This document shows, one piece after another, positions 57,105-64,000 of a stretch of DNA of 64,000 nucleotides (positions within the stretch are counted from its first letter, which is position 1; each line of letters begins with the position of its first letter). The stretch is taken from contig CM037792.1 of the NCBI GenBank assembly GCA_021229015.1, positions 36,763,398 to 36,827,397 of the forward strand. The letters run 5' to 3'. The translations under genes were made by a program, and so were the position numbers. The notes beneath the pieces are model-generated. The model made no database searches. It had not been told where the DNA came from and was given only the letters and a program-made list of their open reading frames with translations. This DNA comes from Solen grandis. Lineage: Eukaryota; Mollusca; Bivalvia; Adapedonta; Solenidae.

Positions 57105-57345
57105 ACATACTGAACTTACAATTTCACTACCCGGATCTGGTGTCACGTGATACCACAAGCACCTTCTTCGAGAATACCGTGTTTTATATTTAACCGATTT
57201 CCCCGAAGTGAGCGGTTTCGAAATTAGCGTTTTCCCGTGCAATTTGACCTTACCGAGTTTATTTGATTTATCAGGAAAAAAAAAAGAACGAGGAAGAATA
57301 GATTTGTTTTTATTTCTACCGATCGTCTGTGAACGAGCTTTTTTA
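57105..57345 (+). repeat. Family X right part, flanking Harbinger
   Basis: CACGTGATACCACAAGCACC, CCGATTTCCCCGAAGTGAGC and TAGCGTTTTCCCGTGCAATT match 41620-41760. With the left part at 43288-43530 it suggests Harbinger inserted into a family X copy. Confidence 0.6.
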
Positions 57346-57464
57346 AGAAAACATGAAATATTGATGACAACAGCGATAATGATAATAATAAATGACATTT
57401 GTAATAAGGATGATGTACTACATTTACTATCATTGCAGTTACAGAAAAATGTATTTTTTTTGTT

Positions 57465-57645
57465 TGTTGGGTTTAACGTCTCACCGACAGTTTTTAGTCA
57501 TTTGGAGAAAGATAGAGTGCTGTCACACTGCAGTATCACGCCGTAGACATGTGTCATGATACCACACCCAGTCACAATAAGTAGACATCGTCTCCAAATG
57601 ACTGAAATACTGTCGGTGGGACGTTAAACCCAACAACAACAACAA
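57465..57645. repeat. Head-to-head SINE tails forming an inverted repeat
   Basis: GGGTTTAACGTCTCACCGAC at 57469 and its inverse GTCGGTGGGACGTTAAACCC at about 57615 bracket a SINE body (TGCTGTCACACTGCAGTATC, ATGATACCACACCCAGTCAC). Arms are about 45 bases, followed by (CAA)n. One copy is joined to an inverted tail. Confidence 0.7.
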
Positions 57646-57886
57646 CAAAAAATAATAATAACAAAAGGTAGTAGTACTTAACATTAGATGACTATCTTCT
57701 ATAGAATTTCGTTAGCTCACTTATTAGCGGATTTTAATAAAAAAATAAAAAAAAAATAATGAAAAACTAAAAAAACTCGAGGTATTTCATTTCAATCGGG
57801 GTTAATATTCGCGGACAAAACCAGCCTCGAAATCAACGAAAATCAGTCGCTTTCAAAATAAATGATTTAACGATATCACATTTCAG

Positions 57887-60800
57887 GCCGAGATTGCGAA
57901 ATTCCTTGAAGAACTTGGCAATATCAATCGAGAGAGCCTCAGTAAGGAAAATAAATTGAACTACGACATACTAAAGGATTCTCTCTCAACCTTCCTGGAG
58001 GGCAGCCAGTGGGCGGAGTAAGTAATTACATACATTGTCTCAGTAAAGAATGATGGAAAATTTGCAAACACCGGGAACCAGTACAAAATACATAATAGTA
58101 TAGTATTCGAATTATAATATGTTTTCACTGCGTTCCGACAGGGTCATTCGGATTTTCATGTGAGGAAGCCTTCCAACTGGCTTGCGGTAGGTCGGTGGTT
58201 CTAACCGTGATTCCGTGCATTCGGGGTCTTCCCCCCACCTGTAATTAGCTGGACGTCGCAATATGACTGAAATACTGTCGAGGCGACCGTAAACTCAAAT
58301 AGTCATGTCAAGTCTATTCATTTTTGATAATAACAAAAGCAAATATAAAAATGATAAAATTATTATCATTATACTTTATTATATGCATTATTATTTTATT
58401 ATCTGTTTTAAATGTATGCACATATTTCATTTTTTTTAATACATACCGTAGATTATTTTTATTTTGGCGCTACAAAATTACTTTTTATTACATTTGTTAT
58501 AATACTTTTAACAAAATAATTTTATCGTTATCATTTCCCTAATAAATACTATGATATAACATCACCGTCTCCTCCTGAAAGTACTTTATTCAATTTCTGA
58601 TTTATTGAACATTTCTCTTAATATGTTGCCCTTGATATTATTGGATTACAAGTATCAAGATATAAAATAATTCACCATAAATCTACATGCAAGTCTTTAA
58701 TTGAGAAAACAAAGTGAAGAAAAATGAGGCTACATGAGAACTATATGCTCACCATTGTTTAAGCAACGATACAAATAAATAGAGTTAAATAGACATTCCC
58801 TTATTTTTCTTATTAAAATAAATGTCATTCATAAATGACTTGTAAATTTTAAGTGTCAAACGTATCGGAATGTCCACCTGCCCCTCTATATATCACTTAA
58901 TAGCGACTTATCATCATCATCATCATTAACAATATTTCCATCTACATTGTATACTGTCATCATGTTTCTCTATATACCGACACCCGGATGCCTCAGTGCA
59001 TTCGTGGTCTTCCATCACCTGTAATTAGCTGGACGTCGCTATATGACTGTAATACTGTCGAAGCGACGGTAAACTCAAATAATCAAGTCCATTCGATCTA
59101 ATTGACATTTCCAATATTTACAGATGTATCCAAAATTAATAAAAGGCTATCCAAAAAATACTATAATGATAGGTAGTCAATGGTCGACCTGTTTTACACA
59201 AAACACATATGTAAGTTGGCATAGCCAGGAATAGGCGAGACGGGACATAGATAAAGTCCAATGTTAAAAACAGGAAAGATGAATTGTGTACTATACTCGT
59301 CTAAAGTACTAAAATATTTCTTAAAGGTATCTGACATTCTCGTTTTGTATCCGTCACGAACGCTACCAGCCCTGGTGCCCACCATTTGGTGACAGCTATA
59401 CACGTGAAGACATTGAAAACTGCATCGTCCGCCTGCGGCTGGTGCAGAGGAAGGTAAGAAAAGAACACTGCAAGCGAGTGCCATATATCTGACACTGACG
59501 CAAAGAAAGGTAGAAAAGACAGTCGCAAATGAGTGTCATATAAAATATATAAATATAAAACAGTTCTATTTTCAACAGATATACATTGATTGAAATTTGG
59601 AAGTGCATTGCTATATAAAACTTTGCTTCCCTACATTCCTGATCAAACCATTTGTTATTTGCCCAACTTTCTGTTTTAAAACCTGAATTTGAAATTCTAT
59701 ATTCCTTTACAAATAGTGGATCCGCAACTCTGTGGATAATATCTATAAACTCAAAGGTTAATGCATCACTATTTTCTTCTAATTGACCATTATTAAATAT
59801 AAAGCATGGAAGCTGACCAATAATGCCCCTACGAAATTTCTCTATAAGTGAATCGCCCCAAAGCAGGGCCTCTTTCACATAACTCTCACGGTCAGTATTG
59901 GTCGTAATCAAACCACCAATAGAAAACGATAGCGGTGCGTGGTAACTTAACATGTTAAATCAGTTAACACACAATTTGTCAATGCACGAGAAATCGCTCT
60001 CCTTAACTAACAGGTAAACAATTACGCTACAACCGTCCTTGTTTACACAGGTAAAATCTCCCACCCAACTATCAAACCAAAGCCTCCAATTGGCTAGACG
60101 AAATGACGTAGCTTTACACAGGCTTATACTTTATTACCGTGAGAATTATAAAATGTTATCTTTAGAAACTCTGGGCAAAGCACTATCTTGTGTATACAAT
60201 TGATCATCAATATTATCCATAATTCTATCATGTGAAATAAAATCATCCTTACTACCAAAAAGTGTTTTATTAAGCTTTATCCAGATAGTATCGTGATGGT
60301 TTTTTACAACAGATACCCCATTTTTAATACAAGATTTAACAAATAGCACGCAACCACCGCTGTTTTGTTTAGCACGCCTATGTTTAAATTTCCTATAAAA
60401 ATTCCAACAATGATAACCAGATAACTTAATTTCACTTTGCTTATCAGTCCATGATTCAGAAAGAAAAACTATATCATTTTTAATCAAAAGTTTGACAGAA
60501 ATCTTTATCAGATGAAATACCATTACAGTTCCAGGCTAAAACCTTTAACTCACCCTCGTCGTCTCCTTAGTCCATCTTGAACGGTTTACCGTCGATGTAC
60601 AGGGTATCGTAACTTATCCATGCCCTACGACCCTCGCGCTTAACATCCCTCATCTTTGGTAGTAGCTTCCTTCTCCTCGCTGTTATCTCAGGTGGAAATT
60701 GTTCATATAGAATATATTCACTGCCTTCGAGCTTGTACCTCTGTCTGCGGACCATTTCCCTGTCTGTAAACTGATTGAATTTACACACAATTTTGCGCTT

Positions 60801-63800
60801 CATTTCCTGAGAACAAAAGCCGATCCTGTGTACTCTTTCAAGCTTCAGGTTGGTGACAACGTCTTGGGCTATCTGTAGCTTGTCCACCATAAACTGGCGA
60901 AATTTGTTCTCTGCCTCTTCGTTCTTTTCTTGCTGCGTATCTGGAATATTCCCAAAGATGATGTTGTTTCTCATACTCTTAGACTGTAGGTAGACAACAG
61001 ATTATTTCAGATTATTTGCGTTATCAGCTCCCATTTCACTTAATTTGTCTTGTGCAAGACCAAGTTCAAAATCATTATTTTCCTGCCTGACTTCTAGTGT
61101 TGCACACTTATCTAAAAACTGTTTATTTATAGAGTCCATATGCAGCCACATTTTTTCATGTCCTTGTCAAAATTATCAACTTTTTTTTTCTACAGTTTCT
61201 AGCGATGAAAGCCTCTTGTCCATATCAGTTAGTCTCATATCCATACTATTGAGCCTTGCATCTATCTTTGTGAGACATGACATAATATCATTGTTAGTCG
61301 GTGATAACTTGACGGGCCTCCCCACCCTGCGACATATTTGTATTTGGTTCGCTCATTGTTGACATGGGGGTGATAGCATCTGTATGTGTTGTATCAGCGA
61401 TATTTCTACAATTGTTATTTGATGAGCTCGAAGAATCAAAAACAGATGGATAAGATACACACTGTCCTGGTTGAGTTTCTGTTTTGAATAGTACAGAATA
61501 AGTTTCATTTAGCGCCTCACTGACACTTGCATATTCATTCGTCCCCTCCGTTGACCCTCCATGTTTTGGCGCCTTATCACGATCCGTCAATTCTTCGCCA
61601 CTGCTTATCCTTCTTTTAACTCCTTTTTTTCACTTCTTCCTACGATCCATCCAAATGAATATATCAAGCTATATGTTTGTATACCATTACTTCACTGTCA
61701 CAACCACTTTTGAAACAAAACTCCTAAGACAAGAGCACTGTAAGCGAGTGTCATACATTTGATGAAGGTAAGACAAGAGCACTGTAAGCGAGTGTCATAC
61801 ATCTGATGAAGGTAAGACAAGAGCACTGTAAGCGAGTGTCATACATCTGATGAAGGTAAGACAAGAGCACTGTAAGCGAGAGCACTGTAAGCGAGTGTCA
61901 TACATCTGATGAAGGTAAGACAAGAGCACTGTAAGCGAGTGTCATACATCTGATGAAGGTAAGACAAGGGCACTGTAAGCGAGTGTCATACATCTGATGA
62001 AGGTAAGACAAGGGCACTGTAAGCGAGTGTCATACATCTGATGAAGGTAAGACAAGGGCACTGTAAGCGAGTGTCATACATCTGATGAAGGTAAGACAAG
62101 GGCACTGTAAGCGAGTGTCATACATCTGATGAAGGTAAGACAAGGGCACTGTAAGCGAGTGTCATACATATGATGAAGGTAAGACAAGAGCACTGTAAGC
62201 GAGTGTCATACATCTGATGAAGGTAAGACAAGGGCACTGTAAGCGAGTGTCATACATCTGATGAAGGTAAGACAAGAGCACTGTAAGCGAGTGTCATACA
62301 TCTGATGAAGGTAAGACAAGAGCACTGTAAGCGAGTGTCATACATCTGATGAAGGTAAGACATGGGCACTGTAAGCGAGTGTCAAAATTAAAGTGATGAA
62401 ATTAAAGTAAAAAGTAAAAAATAATAATAAAGATAAAGAAACGTAATGTGTACTGTATAGGCATATGGTAAAATGAACTTCATTATCTTACTGTAATATG
62501 CGTACTTCTATAAATCAACAGGTGGACGAGATAAAGGAGATCGGCAGGAAGTCCATTTCAAGGAACAAGGCTCCGCATGATGTGTCGATGGTAAGCAAGC
62601 CTTAAGCAAATTTCACATAAGGTAATTAACAAATCTTTGTTGGGATATAAGTATCGCTAAAACAATGAAATAGAGAAAAAGTATAGGAAACAGTCTATGA
62701 AGACATTTCTATAAGCAACAGAAAACGAAATCGAGCGTAGGCTCTTATTGTCTTTTAAAAATGCCTTAATATATTCTGTCCGACTTAGAAGATCCCAGCT
62801 TAAAGTTAAATCTATTGCACTAAAGCCTGATCAAACGTTTCATATTTTTATATTCATATTTTTATGTGCTCCACCCTATTCACTGTCAAACAAATGTGTC
62901 TCGACTGCTGAGGCAGGCGGGAAAATAAGCTGTGAGACATCGAAATTGATGATTACATTCTATGCAGACAATTAGAGGGTTTCATGTTATATCAATATCC
63001 GTGTGATCAATTTATAATCGATTGTATAGGAACTTCTCCCAGAAAAAAAGCGATTATAGCAACTACCAAACAAACATATGAAGGAACGGACTGTGCACAA
63101 ATTACTTGTGTAATCTAACTCCAAGAAAATAGTTTCAAATAATAACTGAATATAGCGATTTAACATGTGTATTTCTCATATATTTTCAACATCATATGAA
63201 TAATGAATCAAACACATTTAATCCAGCTGTTCGAGTTCAACACACTATGCATAAATATTGAATACAGGCGAGTGACGTGGAGAGATGTTATTCGGCCTAA
63301 AATTGATATGTAACGTGTTAAATATAAGAAATATGTCATGGGTATACGACAACGAAAACAGATGTTTGAGCAAAATGTCATACGATAAATTAAATGTACA
63401 AATACCTTTACTCTATTGGTAAAGACTTATTCCTTTATACAATGATCTGAGTTTTTAAACATAAGCACCTACCAAGTGGTTTACGTTACAGGGACATTCA
63501 TTACATGCGTAGCGCCAAGCTAGGGAGATAAACCAGTACTTTCTATACTACTTCGGTGTGTCGTGGCCGATGATCGAACCTCGACCTTCCATTTATACGC
63601 TGTGGATACTTGAATCAGTGTTTATACCTGCGTGCCCCTCCTCCACACATAATTACCTGGACATCGGTAATAACATCAACAACCGCCACAGCCTCTCTTC
63701 TTTTTCCTATCAGTTTGCAGGGCCCACACTGGACCATTGTGCACCCTCAAAAGAGACGCTATTTTAACCAAGTGTTACCTCTTCCCTTTACAGGTACCAG

Positions 63801-63903
63801 GGCAGCTAGACTTGCATATATTCGACACCCCAGAAGAGAGCCCCTACTACGCTTTCGTCGAGGAAAAACTGAACCAGCTCAGCACCCAGAACAAGGCTGA
63901 CAG
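57887..63903 (+). CDS. DUF885-family protein, four internal exons
   Basis: Exons 57887-58017, 59327-59453, 62522-62590 and 63794-63903, each with GT/AG borders and agreeing phases (2, 0, 0, then 2 leaving). They encode IAKFLEELGNINRESLSKEN and NYDILKDSLSTFLEG; then HERYQPWCPPFGDSYTREDI with ENCIVRLRLVQRK; VDEIKEIGRKSISRNKAPHD; and VPGQLDLHIFDTPEESPYYA. This is the N-terminal helical part of DUF885, a predicted zinc-metallopeptidase-like family whose HExxH-type motif lies much later. The catalytic part and 3' end are beyond the window, and the 5' exons were not found upstream. The first-to-second intron holds two SINEs, the next a LINE and a minisatellite. Host gene; enzymatic role is a family-level inference. 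Confidence 0.7.
58135..58315 (+). repeat. SINE, conserved-core type
   Basis: Contains GGGTCATTCGGATTTTCATG, CTGTAATTAGCTGGACGTCG and ATGACTGAAATACTGTCGAG, ending TAAACTCAAATAGTCATGTC. Inverse of the copy at 23613-23855. Confidence 0.75.
58985..59095 (+). repeat. SINE, conserved-core type, 5'-truncated
   Basis: It begins within CGGATGCCTCAGTGCATTCG and ends GTAAACTCAAATAATCAAGT. The same family as 58135-58315. Confidence 0.75.
59600..61660 (-). pseudogene. LINE fragment: ORF1 and endonuclease, reverse transcriptase missing
   Basis: On the minus strand: an ORF1 N-terminus rich in Ser/Asn (61590-61294); a coiled-coil region (61290-61050) in shifted frames; then an RRM/C-terminal ORF1 domain at 60974-60567 (LRVHRIG-type region LERVHRIGFCSQEMKRKIVC, and RRKLLPKMRDVKREGRRAWI). 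Twelve bases after the ORF1 stop, ORF2 opens with an apurinic-type endonuclease start (LKVLAWNCNGISS), frameshifts, and continues to 60146 (IVFLSESWTDKQSE). A last piece (59953-59600) covers the linker before the reverse transcriptase (WFDQECREAKF). The polymerase domain is absent, so this copy is internally deleted and 3'-truncated. It lies inside the DUF885 intron. Confidence 0.75.
61716..62383. repeat. 44-bp minisatellite carrying a splice-donor motif, about 15 copies
   Basis: The unit contains GATGAAGGTAAGACAAGAGC, then ACTGTAAGCGAGTGTCATAC and ATCT. Copies are nearly identical, differing mostly at AAGAGC/AAGGGC; one has a partial internal duplication (about 61862-61890). Two diverged units lie at 59448-59545, starting at the DUF885 exon's own donor. 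Confidence 0.9.
62591..63793. other. DUF885 intron, no gene seen
   Basis: AT-rich. At about 63480-63680 there is a degenerate SINE-like stretch (GATGATCGAACCTCGACC, a reverse B-box-like phrase, and CATAATTACCTGGACATCG, like the conserved core). Confidence 0.5.
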
Positions 63904-64000
63904 GTTAGGCAGGGTCACAGGGGTCTCTAGAGTAAGGGTTCTTATAATTATTGGTCCTCGGTTCGAACTTCGGGATATGATTATTTACTCAAGGAATTCT

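Noticed and set aside
56922..57546. Open frames on both strands right of Harbinger
   Set aside because: They overlap family X and a SINE; no conserved motif.
61716..62383. Regular array resembling a CRISPR
   Set aside because: Units are contiguous with no unique spacers, in an intron of a eukaryotic gene, so it is a minisatellite.

Overview
The window reads as an invertebrate nuclear genome, most likely a mollusc and probably a bivalve. The evidence is spliced genes with GT/AG introns, tRNA-derived SINEs sharing a conserved tail, bivalve 'pearl'-like elements with tandem cores, Polinton/adintovirus-type elements, and a TRIM-like B-box plus DZIP3-type HEPN gene. No species can be named from sequence alone. 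A 100-base N run (36626-36725) marks a scaffold gap.

1-9360: an AT-rich Polinton/adintovirus-like element cut by the left window edge. It holds the 3' part of a putative capsid gene, an FtsK/HerA-type packaging ATPase, four conserved small or structural genes, a protein-primed family B DNA polymerase (PolB) carrying a LAGLIDADG intein at its catalytic motif C, a small zinc-finger gene, and a DDE integrase fused to an N-terminal Cys4 domain. It ends in a 135-bp fold-back with 24-bp arms. Most frame breaks lie in A or T runs. Short palindromic repeats are scattered between genes and, in frame, inside genes.

10079-15135: a second, GC-richer Polinton-like remnant. It has a broken PolB with an intact motif C, interrupted by a 210-bp fold-back insert and truncated by a mariner fragment. 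It also has an intact 59-codon zinc-ribbon ORF and one frameshifted ORF of unknown function.

15136-26030: gene-poor. It contains a 57-bp tandem array, a non-LTR reverse transcriptase scrap, a 2.9-kb pearl/Helitron-like element with another element nested in it, SINEs and monomer arrays.

26117-35560: a host gene on the + strand. Two exons encode B-box zinc fingers and a HEPN domain. About 7 kb further on lies a 1.1-kb exon with a trypsin-like protease signature. The 7-kb interval holds a hAT fragment, another pearl-like element, a satellite and a SINE.

35561-43730: repeats, the gap, an 18-copy 21-bp minisatellite, a decayed non-LTR reverse transcriptase and a dispersed repeat family.

43733-56751: a nearly intact 13-kb Harbinger (PIF/ISL2EU-type) transposon. 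It has perfect 24-bp terminal inverted repeats and two intron-containing genes reading inward: a four-exon DDE transposase with one nonsense codon, and a seven-exon Myb/SANT-like partner that is open throughout.

57887-63903: four exons of a host DUF885-family gene on the + strand, continuing beyond the window. Its second visible intron holds a LINE fragment and a 44-bp minisatellite. Each repeat unit carries a copy of the exon's own 5' splice-site motif.
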